From Micromonospora tulbaghiae (GTDB taxonomy: Bacteria > Actinomycetota > Actinomycetes > Mycobacteriales > Micromonosporaceae): a stretch of 64,000 bases of DNA. The translations under genes were made by a program, and so were the position numbers. The notes under the pieces were generated by a model. It did not search any database. It was not told the DNA's origin and saw only the letters and a list, made by a program, of their open reading frames with translations. Shown here piece after piece: positions 24,731-36,519 of this stretch. The DNA lies in the NCBI RefSeq assembly GCF_900091605.1, contig NZ_FMCQ01000003.1:1-64000 (forward strand). The letters are read 5' to 3'. Numbering within the stretch: position 1 is the stretch's first letter; each line of letters begins with the position of its first letter.

Positions 24731-27258
24731 CCACCGAGCCGGCCGACCGTTCCCCCGACCGGATCGGCCTGCGCGGGACACCGGTGGGCGTCGTCCTGCT
24801 CACCGTCGCGGTCGCGCTGACCGGTCTGCTCGCCGCCGCGCTCGGCCTCACCGTCCCGTCGCACCTGCCGGCCGACCAGGCACTGCCCGGTCCGGCGCGC
24901 TTCGGCATCGCCGCCGCCGCGTTCGCGGTGGCCCAGCTCGCCCGGCTGCGCTTCCGCAGCGCCTCGGGCATGGTGAGCATCACCTGGGGCGAGGCCGCGC
25001 TCGTGGTCTGTCTCTGGCTGGTGCCGGCCGGTTGGCTCCCGGCCGCCGCCCTCTTGGGCGTGGGCGCCGCCTGGACCGTGATGTCACTGGTCTCCGACCG
25101 CCGTCCGGCGCTGGAACTGGTGGGGATCGCCGGTTCGCTCACCGCAGCCACCGCGCTCGCCGCGGCCGTCGCCACCGCGCTCGGGCCGCCGCTGCTCGCC
25201 GCGCCCACCCCGGAGCTGGCGCTCACGCTCACCGCCGCCGCGGTGACATACCTGCTGACCACCGCCTTCCTGGGCGCCGTCACGCTCGCCCTGCGGCACA
25301 GCATCGCGATCGGGCCGCCGTTGCTCGCCGCGCTGCGCGGCAAGCTGCTCATGTTCGTCGGCAACGTGGCGGTCGGCCTGGTGGTCGTCGCGCTGCTCGA
25401 ACTCGACGCACGCTGGCTGCTGCTCCTGCCGCCACCGCTCTGGCTGCTCCAGCAGACCTACCGCCACCGGCTCCGCGCCGACCAGGAGCGGCGTACCTGG
25501 CGGGCGTTCGCCGAGGCCACCGCCGCGCTCAACCAGCTGGACGAGCGCGGTGTGGCGACCGCCGCGGTGACCGGCGCGCTCACCCTGTTCGGCGCGGAAC
25601 TCGTCGAGGTCGACGTGGCCCGGGGTGAGGGTCGCTGGCGCCGCTACCGGGCCGACCGCGGCGGGCAGGTGCGCGACCGGGAGGTGGAGCCGTCCGCCGG
25701 CGACGGTGCGGGGGAGCACGAACTGGTACGCCGCCTCGCGGTGGGATCGGCCGAGGTCGGCCGCCTGCGGGTGCGGTTCGCCCGGTCCGCCCCGCCGAGC
25801 GCCCGGGAACGCGACGGCGTGGCGGCCTTCGGTGACGCCCTGGCCGCCGCCCTGCACGACGCCGCGACGCACCGGGAGCTGCGTCTGGTCACCGCCCGCT
25901 CGTCGTACGACGCGATACACGACCAGCTCACCGGCCTGCTCAACCGGGTGGCGCTGCTGGCCAAGGGGGACCAGGCGCTGCGGCAGCGCGCGCACGACCA
26001 CCCGGTGGCCCTGCTGCTGCTCGACGTGAACCAGTTCAAAGAGGTGAACGACACGCTCGGGCACTCGGCGGGCGACCAGTTGCTGCGGCTCACCGCCAAC
26101 CGCCTCGCCGCGCTGACCCGGCCGGGAGACCTGCTCGGGCGCCTCGGCGGCGACGAGTTCGCTCTGCTGCTGACCTCGGTGCCGCTGGTCGAGGACCGGA
26201 CGGCCCCGATGGCGTACGCGCTGCGCCAGGCCCGGGAGGTCGCCGAGCGCCTCGCCGCACCGACCGAGGTGGCCGGGGTGCGGATGTCCGTCGAGGTGGC
26301 GGTGGGCGTCGTGGTCGCCGACGCGGGCGCGGCCGACCTGACCGAGCTGCTGCGGCGCGCCGACATCGCCATGTACCAGGCGAAGGAGGGCGGCGGCAGC
26401 GTCGCCGCGTACGACAGCTCCCGCGACGCGGCGAGCACCGACCACCTGGCGTTGCTCGCGGAGATGCGGGAGGCCCTGGCCGCCGACGACCAGCTGGTGC
26501 TGGCGTTGCAGCCGGCGGTGGACCTGGCGACCGGCGCGCCGACCGGCGTGGAGGCGCTGATCCGGTGGCGGCATCCGCGCCGCGGCTGGCTCGGCCCGGC
26601 CGACTTCATCCGCCCGGTGGAGAACAGCGAGCAGCTCGGCAGCTTCACCCGGTACGTGCTGGACAAGGCGCTGGCGGTCGCCTCCGGCTGGGCGCGGGAC
26701 GGGCTGGACGTCCCGATCTCGGTGAACCTGTCCGCGCGCAGCCTGCTCGACCCGCGGCTGCCCGCCGAGATCGAGGAGGCGCTGCGCCGCCACCAGGTGC
26801 CGCCGCACCGGCTGGTCCTGGAGATCACCGAGACGGTGGTGATGAGCGAGCTGGAGGTCATCGACGAGGTGCTGGCCACGCTTCGCGGCATGGGCGTGCA
26901 GCTCGCCGTGGACGACTTCGGCACCGGGTTCTCGTCGCTGACGTTCCTCACCCGGATCGCCGTCGACGAGTTGAAGGTGGACCGCTCGTTCGTGCTCCGG
27001 ATGGCCGACTCACCGGAGGCGGCGGCGATCGTCCGGACCACCGTCGGGCTGGCCCACGAGCTGGGGCTGCGGGTGGTGGCCGAGGGCGTCGAGACCGCCG
27101 AGCAGCGCACCGCGCTGGCAGAGCTGGGCTGCACCGCCGCCCAGGGCTACCACTTCTTCAAGCCGATGCCGGCCGACAAGATCGCCGCGGTGCTGGCGTC
27201 GATGCGCGACGTCGCTCCGGGCAACGTCTTCCCGCTGCGGGCCGACGGCGCCTCCTGA
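24727..27258 (+). CDS. Membrane-bound bifunctional diguanylate cyclase/phosphodiesterase (GGDEF-EAL)
   Basis: An 843-residue protein. The first 240 residues hold several membrane helices (a MASE-like sensory region), then a weakly GAF-like linker (about 255-370), a GGDEF domain and an EAL domain. GGDEF is intact at 474-478 and is preceded by the inhibitory I-site RPGD at 465-468. The EAL domain begins with the intact EAL at 609-611 and keeps NLSARS, LEITETVV, VDDFGTGFSSL, LKVDRSF and EGVETAEQ, so both making and degrading c-di-GMP are plausible. In actinomycetes c-di-GMP acts through BldD on development genes, including whiB. The GTG start is coupled to a micro-ORF (24665-24730). Confidence 0.92.
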   Translation: MTTEPADRSPDRIGLRGTPVGVVLLTVAVALTGLLAAALGLTVPSHLPADQALPGPARFGIAAAAFAVAQLARLRFRSASGMVSITWGEAALVVCLWLVPAGWLPAAALLGVGAAWTVMSLVSDRRPALELVGIAGSLTAATALAAAVATALGPPLLAAPTPELALTLTAAAVTYLLTTAFLGAVTLALRHSIAIGPPLLAALRGKLLMFVGNVAVGLVVVALLELDARWLLLLPPPLWLLQQTYRHRLRADQERRTWRAFAEATAALNQLDERGVATAAVTGALTLFGAELVEVDVARGEGRWRRYRADRGGQVRDREVEPSAGDGAGEHELVRRLAVGSAEVGRLRVRFARSAPPSARERDGVAAFGDALAAALHDAATHRELRLVTARSSYDAIHDQLTGLLNRVALLAKGDQALRQRAHDHPVALLLLDVNQFKEVNDTLGHSAGDQLLRLTANRLAALTRPGDLLGRLGGDEFALLLTSVPLVEDRTAPMAYALRQAREVAERLAAPTEVAGVRMSVEVAVGVVVADAGAADLTELLRRADIAMYQAKEGGGSVAAYDSSRDAASTDHLALLAEMREALAADDQLVLALQPAVDLATGAPTGVEALIRWRHPRRGWLGPADFIRPVENSEQLGSFTRYVLDKALAVASGWARDGLDVPISVNLSARSLLDPRLPAEIEEALRRHQVPPHRLVLEITETVVMSELEVIDEVLATLRGMGVQLAVDDFGTGFSSLTFLTRIAVDELKVDRSFVLRMADSPEAAAIVRTTVGLAHELGLRVVAEGVETAEQRTALAELGCTAAQGYHFFKPMPADKIAAVLASMRDVAPGNVFPLRADGAS

Positions 27259-27296
27259 GCTCTGCCGCACCGGCGGCGTCCGAAGGCGATGATGGA

Positions 27297-27302
27297 TAGG
27301 GT
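27297..27302 (+). promoter_or_regulatory. -10 hexamer TAGGGT of the YyaL-like gene
   Basis: TAGGGT is 6 nt before the GTG at 27309 and 3 nt before the GTG at 27306. The 6-nt spacing seen at many genes of this window favours 27309. Confidence 0.5.
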
Positions 27303-27308
27303 CGGGTG

Positions 27309-29345
<2,037 letters not shown>

Positions 29346-29394
29346 GCGGAGTGGGCCGGGCCGCCCTCACGGTCCGGCCCGCCACCGGCCCTTA

Positions 29395-29400
29395 TAGGCT
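29395..29400 (+). promoter_or_regulatory. -10 hexamer TAGGCT of purK
   Basis: TAGGCT, within TTATAGGCT, ends 9 nt before the purK ATG; no Shine-Dalgarno is present, so the transcript is leaderless or nearly so. Confidence 0.5.
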
Positions 29401-29409
29401 GGCGGCGCT

Positions 29410-30567
29410 ATGGACTCCCGTACCGGTCTCCCCGTCGTGGGCATGGTGGGTGGCGGCCAACTCGCCCGGATGACCCACCAGGCCGCCATCGCCCTCGGCC
29501 AGTCGCTGCGCGTGCTGGCGCTCGCCCCGGACGACGGCGCCGCGCTCGTCGCCGCCGACGTCCAGTACGGCGACCACACCGACCTGGCCGCGCTGCGTAC
29601 GTTCGCCAAGGGCTGCGACGTGGTCACCTTCGACCACGAGCACGTCCCCAACGAGCACATCCGCGCCCTGACCGACGAGGGCGTGAAGCTGTTCCCGCCG
29701 GCCGAGGCGCTGGTGCACGCGCAGGACAAGCGGGTGATGCGGGAACGGCTCGGCGAGCTGGGCGCGCCGAACCCGGCCTGGTGCCCGGTGGAGTCCCCGG
29801 CCGATCTGATCGCCTTCGGCGAGGAGACCGGCTGGCCGGTGGTGCTCAAGGCCGCCCGGGGCGGCTACGACGGCCGCGGCGTCTGGATGGTCGACGACGC
29901 CGGTCAGGCCGGCGAGCTGGCCGCCACGCTGCTCGCCGGTGGCACCCCGCTGCTGGTGGAGGAACGGGTGGCGCTGCGCCGGGAGCTGGCCGTGCAGGTG
30001 GCCCGCTCGCCGTTCGGGCAGGTCGCCGCGTACCCGGTGGTGGAGACGGTGCAGCGCGACGGGATCTGCGTCGAGGTGCTCGCGCCCGCGCCCGACCTGC
30101 CCGAGGAGCAGGCCGTGGCCGCTCAGCAGCTCGCCATCGACCTGGCCACCGCGCTCGGCGTGGTCGGCCTGCTCGCGGTGGAGCTGTTCGACACGCCGTC
30201 CGGGCTGGTCGTCAACGAGCTGGCGATGCGGCCGCACAACTCCGGGCACTGGACCATCGAGGGGGCCCGGACCTCGCAGTTCGAGCAGCACCTGCGGGCG
30301 GTGCTCGACTACCCGATGGGGGACACCTCGCTGACCGCGCCGGTAGTGGTGATGGCGAACGTGCTGGGCGGCGAGCCGGGCGGCATGTCGATCGACGAGC
30401 GGCTGCACCACCTGTTCGCCGACGAGCCCGGTGCCAAGGTCCATCTGTACGGCAAGCAGGTCCGCCCGGGCCGCAAGATCGGGCACGTCACAGTGCTCGG
30501 CAACGACCTCGATGACGTACGGGCCCGGGCCGCGCGTGCTGCCCGCCGGCTCCAGGAGGGGCAGTGA
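29410..30567 (+). CDS. purK: 5-(carboxyamino)imidazole ribonucleotide synthase
   Basis: A 385-residue ATP-grasp enzyme that carboxylates AIR to N5-CAIR in de novo purine synthesis. The N-terminal VGGGQLARM, the ATP-binding [15 protein letters not shown], the metal-binding ELFDT and [14 protein letters not shown] segments and length all match PurK. Its TGA overlaps the ATG of purE (TGATG), so purK and purE form a coupled pair making CAIR, the usual bacterial arrangement though here with purK first. Confidence 0.95.
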   Translation: MDSRTGLPVVGMVGGGQLARMTHQAAIALGQSLRVLALAPDDGAALVAADVQYGDHTDLAALRTFAKGCDVVTFDHEHVPNEHIRALTDEGVKLFPPAEALVHAQDKRVMRERLGELGAPNPAWCPVESPADLIAFGEETGWPVVLKAARGGYDGRGVWMVDDAGQAGELAATLLAGGTPLLVEERVALRRELAVQVARSPFGQVAAYPVVETVQRDGICVEVLAPAPDLPEEQAVAAQQLAIDLATALGVVGLLAVELFDTPSGLVVNELAMRPHNSGHWTIEGARTSQFEQHLRAVLDYPMGDTSLTAPVVVMANVLGGEPGGMSIDERLHHLFADEPGAKVHLYGKQVRPGRKIGHVTVLGNDLDDVRARAARAARRLQEGQ

Positions 30568-31058
30568 TGAGCACCGTCGGGCTGATCATGGGCAGCGACT
30601 CGGACTGGCCGGTCATGAAGGCCGCCGCCGAGGCGCTCGACGAGTTCGGCGTGCCGTACGAGGTGGGCGTGGTCTCGGCGCACCGCACCCCGGTCAAGAT
30701 GATCGAGTACGGCCGGACCGCCGCCGGCCGCGGTGTCCAGGTGATCATCGCGGGCGCGGGCGGAGCGGCTCACCTGCCCGGCATGGTCGCCTCGGTCACC
30801 CCGCTGCCGGTGATCGGCGTCCCGGTGCCGTTGAAGTACCTGGACGGCATGGATTCGCTGCTGTCCATCGTGCAGATGCCGGCCGGCGTGCCGGTTGCCA
30901 CCGTGTCGATCGGCAACGCTCGCAACGCCGGTCTGCTCGCGGTACGCATCCTGGGCGCCTCCGATCCGGCCTTGCGCGAGAAGATGGCCGCCTACCAGGC
31001 GAGCCTGGAGGACCTGGTCGCGGAGAAGGAAGCGGCGCTGCGCGCCTCCCTGACCTGA
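30567..31058 (+). CDS. purE: N5-carboxyaminoimidazole ribonucleotide mutase
   Basis: A 163-residue class I PurE that rearranges N5-CAIR to CAIR. Signature residues are GSDSDW, SAHRTP with the catalytic His, and [11 protein letters not shown]. The ATG at 30567 is preferred over the GTG at 30564 because GGAGG lies about 8 nt upstream; it overlaps the purK stop. A weak stem-loop (31082-31089 with 31100-31107) follows the stop. Confidence 0.95.
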   Translation: MSTVGLIMGSDSDWPVMKAAAEALDEFGVPYEVGVVSAHRTPVKMIEYGRTAAGRGVQVIIAGAGGAAHLPGMVASVTPLPVIGVPVPLKYLDGMDSLLSIVQMPAGVPVATVSIGNARNAGLLAVRILGASDPALREKMAAYQASLEDLVAEKEAALRASLT

Positions 31059-31141
31059 GCGCCCGGCGCGACGCCACCGGCCGCCGCCGTCGACCGGATC
31101 GGCGGCGAGGTCTGCTCACTCTGGGTATTCAGAGCTGCCGA

Positions 31142-31154
31142 TCACTCAAAGTGA
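31142..31154. promoter_or_regulatory. 13-bp palindrome TCACTCAAAGTGA
   Basis: Arms TCACT and AGTGA around a 3-bp centre, in the purE/giant membrane protein gap. It looks like a repressor site, but no promoter or regulator is attached to it. Confidence 0.3.
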
Positions 31155-31182
31155 CCGGCCGGGCTGGCGGGTCTTTGTGCCC

Positions 31183-31318
31183 TCCGCCGACTTTGCCCTG
31201 CATCCATTGACGCAGCAGCGCTCCGACCTGTGGTTCAGGTGATGTCGCACATTGGAGCGGCGACGGCTCTCGTCACGATGGGTGATCGTTGCGCCTGTGG
31301 ATGCAGAGCAAAGGCGGA
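31183..31318. ncRNA. 136-bp inverted-repeat element, possible structured RNA or small nonautonomous element
   Basis: Outer arms 31183-31206 and 31298-31318 pair over about 21 bp with one mismatch and one 3-nt bulge. Inside are a hairpin ACCTG/CAGGT (31226-31230 with 31236-31240) enclosed by CGCTCC/GGAGCG (31219-31224 with 31254-31259), and a smaller TCAC/GTGA hairpin. The layout suggests a branched RNA closed by one long stem, or a MITE-like remnant. No target-site duplication and no terminator U-run were seen. Confidence 0.35.
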
Positions 31319-31443
31319 AGGGAGAGCTGCCCCTGGTGCGGCCCGCCAACACGGAATGTGACTGAACTGCGCGCGGTCGGGTGGGGCGCTGCGGACCGTG
31401 GGCGAACCCGAGCCCCTGGGGACATCGCGCCGGCCCGACCGGC

Positions 31444-34400
31444 TCACCGCATGCCGCGTAGTGCGGTCTGCAGGCGCTCCTGGGCGCGACGGCGGCGCTC
31501 GTTGCTCGCGCCGAGCACCAGCAGCACGATGCCGACCGGGATCAGCACCAGCCACGGGCCGAGGCTGAACAGCGCGTGCACGGCCGCGATCGCGGTCACC
31601 GTCGCCCCGACGATCACCGGGGCCTGCTGCCGGCTGGTCGAGCCGAAGATCAGCACCGCCACGGCGCCGAGCAGCAGCAGCACCTGGCGCAGCATGCTGG
31701 AGTCGGTGGCGATCACGATCGCCAGCGTGGGCAGGAACGCGGTGACCAGCGCCGGCCCGTACGCCACCCAGCTCGACAGGTCGGGCCGGTGCCGCAGTTG
31801 CAGGACGCCGACCAGCAGGGCGAGCGCGGCGAACGGCAGCGTGTACGCCTCCGGCAGCGCCACGTCGGCCACCCGCATCAGGATCCACCAGGCGCTGATC
31901 TCGCAGGCCACCACCGCCCAGAACAGCAGGTTGCGTTCCATCGGCCGGCGTCCCGGACGGCTGGCCGCCACCCCGAGGACCGCGCCCCAGGCGGCCAGCA
32001 GCGCGGCGATGTGCCGGGGCGAGTCGTACGCCAGCGCCAGCGCGATGAGCGCCGCCCCGTAGCCGCTCCACTCGACGGTGGCTGCCTCCCGGTACGCCTC
32101 GGGACGGCGCAGCCGGGGCAGCGTGGCGGCGAACACCTGCAACGCCGCACCGACCGCGAGCACCCCGAACGCGGACCAGACCGCCGCCAGCCCGGACTTC
32201 AGGCCGATCGTGAGCACGAACAGCTGAGCCATCACCGAGCCGAACAACCAGCCCAGGATGCGGGCGCGCTGGGTGGTGCCGAACAGCGCGGCGACGGCGC
32301 CCACGCCGACCGCCCCGCCGAGCGTGAACACGGTCAGGTCGCTCGTGGCGAGGCTGCCGGCGAGCCCGGCGCCACCCGCGGCCAGACCGAGCGTGAAGAC
32401 CAGCACCCGGGCCACCCGGATCGATCGGCCCGGCTCGGCGATCGCCGGCGGCGGGGTGAGCGCCAGCCCGAGCATCGAGATGGTGAACACCGCGAGCGCG
32501 GCCAGCGCGGTCACCGGCCAGCCCTTGCCGAGCGCCACCGGCGTGATCAGCAGCGTGATCGCCGCGCCGGGCAGGATCACCGGCACCGCCCGGGACCGGC
32601 GCCCGCCGCTGAACCCGGTGGCGGCGAACGCCGCGGTCACTGTCAGCAGCAGCGCGGTGAGCACGTGCGTGGGGTTGACCGCCTCTGGCGGCGGGGTCAG
32701 CAATTCCGGTGGCGGTCCCTGCCACACCCGGCTCAGCACCGCGAACGGCGAGAACAGCGCCACCACGAGCGACGGCGCCAGGGTGGCCAGTGCCAGCGCG
32801 GTGGGCAGCGCCGCGGCGGCGAGCGCACCGGCGGCCGGGCTGACCCGCCAACGCAGCTCGGGGTCGTCCGGGGCACGCCGCAGCGCGCCGTTGAGCAGCA
32901 CGGTCCAGCGGCGTACCGGCCGACCCGAACCGGCGGGCGGGACGGTGGCGGCCCGTACCAGTTCGGCGAGCACACCGAGCAGCGCGGCGGCGGCAGCGAA
33001 CACGCCCGCCGGCAGGCCGACCGCGAGCGCCGCGGCGGCGGTGACGGTGGCCGCGCCGACCACCGCGACGCTGGCGTACGGGAGATACTGCGGCACCTGC
33101 CGGCGTACCGCCGCGATCGCGGCCAGACCGATGCTGGCGGCGGCGAGCGCGGCGGTGAGCACCACCTGGGGTGGGCGGTCGTACTCGACTGCGAGCGCGG
33201 CCACCGCGCCGGGCGTCGCGAGCAGTGCGGCTCCGGCGCCCGCGCCGCCCACCTGCACCAGGTGCGGCGGCATGCCCTCGGTGCGGACGTCGTCGACGAG
33301 CGACGGCGCGACCGCCCGGGCCACGGCGGCCACCGTGGCGCCGATCAGCGCGATGCTGCCCAGCGCCAGCGCTGTGGTCCACGGCCGCACCAGCCCGGCG
33401 CCGGCGGCGTGCAGCGCCACCACCCCGGCCACCGTGGCCCGGGACAGCGCGGCCCGGGGATCGGCCGACGCGGCGGCGGCCATGCCGTAGACGGTGGCCA
33501 CCATGCAGCCGACCAGCACCGGGGACCACCAGGGCAGGTCGAACGCGGCCGGGGCGCCCACCGTGGCGAGCACGGCGGCCAGGCCGGAGACGTCGTACTT
33601 CCACGGTGGCGGCAGCAGGATGGCCGCTGTCACCGCCAGCAGCGCCAGCGCGACCGGGGCCTGCCAGGTCGAGCCGCCGGTCGGCGCGGCCGGCCAGCCG
33701 GTCAGGTCACCGGCCCAGATCGGGCCGGGGGTGGCGAGCACGCCGAGTCCGCCGCGCAACGCGCTCCAGGCGGCGATCAGGCCGATCAGCGTGCCACCGG
33801 CGGCGATGCCGAGGATCGGGCCGCGCCGCCACTCCTCGGGCAGCGCCCGGGCGGCCACCGCCACCAGCAGCACCAGCGCGGAGGCCACCACGAGCTGGCC
33901 GCCGGGGGCGAGCACCGCGGCGATCCGGGCCAGCGTGGCGACGAGCGCCACGGTGGTGGCGGCCAGCGCCAGGTCGGACCCGTCGAGGGACATGTCGGCC
34001 CGGCGCCCGGCGTCGATGCGGGGGGCGAGCGCCAGCAGCGCGGCGGCGACCAGGAGCAGGCTGCCCACCCAGGCGTCGGCCGAGGTCGCGCCCGGAGCGC
34101 CGAACGCGGCGGCGGCGACGGCCACCGCGCCGAGCACAGTGCCGAGCGCGTGCGGCATGCTCAGGTGCCGCTGCGCCACCTGCACCAGAGCGGCGTAGCC
34201 GAGCGTGACGCAGACGGCGAGGAAGCTCGCCGCGAGGATCGGCACGGTGATCTCGCGCAGGTTCGCCGGTGTGGCGACCGGCGGCGTCGGCACGGTGGCC
34301 GCCACGAACGCGGCGACGGCGCCGGGCAGGGCGAACGCCGCGCCCCCCGCGGCCCAGGCGCAGACCGTGTCCGTCGCGGCGGCGGCGAGCCGGACCCGTG

Positions 34401-36357
34401 GGGCGAGGGACACCAGCGCCCCGGCCAGGAACAGCACCGTCAGCGCCGCCGCAGTGAGCGCCGGGCGCGTGAGCGCCGCGCCCGCGCCGACCAGGCCCAG
34501 CCCGGCCGCTGTCACCGCGTGCGCCACCGCGGCCCGTTCGGTGCGTGCGGTCAGCCCGAGCACGCCGATCGCGACAGCGGTCAGCAGCATCGGCCAGCAG
34601 GCCGCCGCCCAGCCCAGACCGAGCGAGGCGGGTACGGCGAGCGCGGTGAGCGCCGCGCCGACCACCGCGAACTCGCGCCGGATCTCGGCCGGCAGCGCGA
34701 TCACAGCGGCGACGGTCAGCAGCAGCGCGCTGGCCGCCAGCTGCCAGCCGGTCGGCCCGACCGCCCGGGCCAGCTCGGCGTGCCATCCGGCCAGATCCGC
34801 CGACCAGGCCGGCAACGCGGCCCGGACCGGCGCCAGTCCGGCGCGCAGCGCGCCACCGGCGACCACCAGGCCGCTGACCGTGAGCGCCACCGCGGAGGCG
34901 ATCTGCGGACCACGCCGGGCCGTCTCCGGTACGGCCCGGACGGCGAGCCCGGTCAGCGCGATGACGGCGGAGATGAGCAGCAGGGACCGGCCCGGCAGGG
35001 CCACCGAGGCGACCCGCCCGAGCGCGCCGATGACCGCCAGCGTGAGGATGCCGGCGCCGATGTCCGGCAGCGGCGGCCGGCGCAGCACCAGCGTCCCGGC
35101 CAGCGCGACCAGGGCGGCGAGCAGCAGCACCGTACCCGCGGCGGCGGCCGGCGGCACCGTGGTGGCGCGCAGCAGGCCGGTGACCGCGTACGCCAGCGCG
35201 ACAGCGACCGCCACGCCGTGCAGCAGCCAGGTCAGCTCGGGTAGCCAGGGCACCGGCCGGGCGGTGGCGGTGGCGGCCGGACCCGGCGGCGTCTCACCGC
35301 CCAGCACCTCGGCGGCCTCCTCCGGCGCCGACTCGGGCCGGTCGTCGTCGGCGCGCTGCCGGGGCGGGACGGACGGCGGGGGCGCGGTGGCGGGCAGGTC
35401 ACGCCGGACGGGCCGCTCGCGTACCACCGCCGAGCGGGCGAGTGCCAGGTCGAGCACCGCCACCACGGTCAGCACCAGCGCCCAGCCGACCGGCCCGGTG
35501 ATCCGCTCGTACGCCAGCAGGGGCAGCACCGGCTGGGCGGCCAGCACGGTGGCGAAGCGTGGCGCGCGCAGACCGGTCCCGTACGCGTACCCGAGAGCGA
35601 CCAGCGTGGTGACCAGGAAGATCGTCCCGGCGAAGGCGGCGCCCGACGAGCCGCCGCCGATCCGGTCCACGGCCCAGAGCGCGTACCCGGCCAGCGGCAC
35701 CAGCAGCAACCCGACAGCGGCGATGGTCTCGGCGGTGGAGGTGAGCCCGCGCCGGGCCAGCACCGGCGGGGCGAGCAGCATCAGCGCCGTCGCCACCAGC
35801 AGCACGCCGAGGCGGGCCAGCGCGTCCATCGAACTGGTGGCGACCGCGGCGAAGACCACAGCGGCGACGCCGAGCAGGAGCGCGCCCAGCCCGAGCGGGA
35901 TGTTCTGCACCTCGCGCGAGGACGCCTCGGGCGGGTGCTCCGGGTCGTCCGCGTCGAGCCAGCGCGGGCGACCGCGCGGCGGCGACGGGGGCAGGTCCTC
36001 CGGAGGGCCGGGCGGCGGAGTGCCCTGGCGGGGCACGCGGGGCGGTGCGCCGGTAGCGGCGGTGGGCGGGCGGCGGCCGGGCCGGCGGCGCAGTACCCGT
36101 CGCGGCCGGGTGGCCTGCCGGATCCGCTCCTCACCGGCGTGCGCCAGTATGTCCCGCTGGAAGAGGGCGGCCTGCATCTTGGCGGCGATCTGCCGCTGTT
36201 CCCGGGCGATCTCGGCGTCGCGGGCCTTCATCTCGGCGATCGAGCGCTCGATGTCGGCCAGGTGCTCGGCCCACTGGGGCTGGTGCGCGCCGCACTGCGG
36301 GCAGACGACGGCGGGCTTGATGTCCTGCCCGCACGAGGCGCACCTGAAGCTCTCCAC
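31444..36357 (-). CDS. Giant SCO7613-type polytopic membrane protein
   Basis: A 1637-residue protein. The N-terminus has a zinc ribbon (FRCASCGQ and CPQCG), a charged helical segment (about 30-75, AEHLADIERSIAEMKARDAEI) likely to be coiled coil, and a Pro/Arg-rich linker to about residue 150. The remainder is dozens of hydrophobic helices rich in Ala, Leu and Val with short loops. This fits the actinobacterial family named for the SCO7613 C-terminal domain. Function unknown; the cytoplasmic zinc ribbon suggests it binds a partner. The GTG at 36357 is chosen because GGGAGA lies about 6 nt upstream. Confidence 0.8.
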   Translation of the reverse strand: MESFRCASCGQDIKPAVVCPQCGAHQPQWAEHLADIERSIAEMKARDAEIAREQRQIAAKMQAALFQRDILAHAGEERIRQATRPRRVLRRRPGRRPPTAATGAPPRVPRQGTPPPGPPEDLPPSPPRGRPRWLDADDPEHPPEASSREVQNIPLGLGALLLGVAAVVFAAVATSSMDALARLGVLLVATALMLLAPPVLARRGLTSTAETIAAVGLLLVPLAGYALWAVDRIGGGSSGAAFAGTIFLVTTLVALGYAYGTGLRAPRFATVLAAQPVLPLLAYERITGPVGWALVLTVVAVLDLALARSAVVRERPVRRDLPATAPPPSVPPRQRADDDRPESAPEEAAEVLGGETPPGPAATATARPVPWLPELTWLLHGVAVAVALAYAVTGLLRATTVPPAAAAGTVLLLAALVALAGTLVLRRPPLPDIGAGILTLAVIGALGRVASVALPGRSLLLISAVIALTGLAVRAVPETARRGPQIASAVALTVSGLVVAGGALRAGLAPVRAALPAWSADLAGWHAELARAVGPTGWQLAASALLLTVAAVIALPAEIRREFAVVGAALTALAVPASLGLGWAAACWPMLLTAVAIGVLGLTARTERAAVAHAVTAAGLGLVGAGAALTRPALTAAALTVLFLAGALVSLAPRVRLAAAATDTVCAWAAGGAAFALPGAVAAFVAATVPTPPVATPANLREITVPILAASFLAVCVTLGYAALVQVAQRHLSMPHALGTVLGAVAVAAAAFGAPGATSADAWVGSLLLVAAALLALAPRIDAGRRADMSLDGSDLALAATTVALVATLARIAAVLAPGGQLVVASALVLLVAVAARALPEEWRRGPILGIAAGGTLIGLIAAWSALRGGLGVLATPGPIWAGDLTGWPAAPTGGSTWQAPVALALLAVTAAILLPPPWKYDVSGLAAVLATVGAPAAFDLPWWSPVLVGCMVATVYGMAAAASADPRAALSRATVAGVVALHAAGAGLVRPWTTALALGSIALIGATVAAVARAVAPSLVDDVRTEGMPPHLVQVGGAGAGAALLATPGAVAALAVEYDRPPQVVLTAALAAASIGLAAIAAVRRQVPQYLPYASVAVVGAATVTAAAALAVGLPAGVFAAAAALLGVLAELVRAATVPPAGSGRPVRRWTVLLNGALRRAPDDPELRWRVSPAAGALAAAALPTALALATLAPSLVVALFSPFAVLSRVWQGPPPELLTPPPEAVNPTHVLTALLLTVTAAFAATGFSGGRRSRAVPVILPGAAITLLITPVALGKGWPVTALAALAVFTISMLGLALTPPPAIAEPGRSIRVARVLVFTLGLAAGGAGLAGSLATSDLTVFTLGGAVGVGAVAALFGTTQRARILGWLFGSVMAQLFVLTIGLKSGLAAVWSAFGVLAVGAALQVFAATLPRLRRPEAYREAATVEWSGYGAALIALALAYDSPRHIAALLAAWGAVLGVAASRPGRRPMERNLLFWAVVACEISAWWILMRVADVALPEAYTLPFAALALLVGVLQLRHRPDLSSWVAYGPALVTAFLPTLAIVIATDSSMLRQVLLLLGAVAVLIFGSTSRQQAPVIVGATVTAIAAVHALFSLGPWLVLIPVGIVLLVLGASNERRRRAQERLQTALRGMR

Positions 36358-36460
36358 GACAGTCTCCCGTCCGCCCGTGCCCCCGCACTGTGGACCTCCC
36401 AGAGGCAGCATGCCTTGAGTGGGCCGGGATTTCGACAGTTGCCGCCGCGTTCCGGACAAC

Positions 36461-36506
36461 AAAAACGGACCGGCCGCCGGGGAGACGTTCCCCGGCGGCC
36501 GGTCCG
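36461..36506 (-). terminator. Intrinsic terminator of the UDP-glucose dehydrogenase gene
   Basis: Arms 36489-36506 and 36466-36483 form a perfect 18-bp stem with a 5-nt loop, followed on the minus strand by five T residues (36465-36461). It lies 14 nt after the stop codon and is a textbook intrinsic terminator. Confidence 0.9.
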
Positions 36507-36519
36507 CACGGTCAGCGGG

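Larger units (their letters stand above)
31059..31443. other. 385-bp noncoding gap with several inverted repeats
   Basis: No gene is supported here. The stretch is visibly lower in GC than its surroundings. It holds a short hairpin CTCTG/CAGAG (31119-31134), a perfect 13-bp palindrome TCACTCAAAGTGA (31142-31154) and a 136-bp element bounded by long inverted repeats (31183-31318). ORFs in any frame have codon use unlike the neighbours. Confidence 0.6.

Noticed and set aside
31146..31352. 68-codon minus-strand frame in the 31-kb gap
   Set aside because: Codon use is unlike the neighbours, no ribosome site, and it overlaps the inverted-repeat element.
31576..35244. Open frame of 1222 codons on the plus strand
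   Set aside because: Antisense to the giant membrane protein, with low-complexity Arg/Gly/Gln/His content typical of shadow frames.
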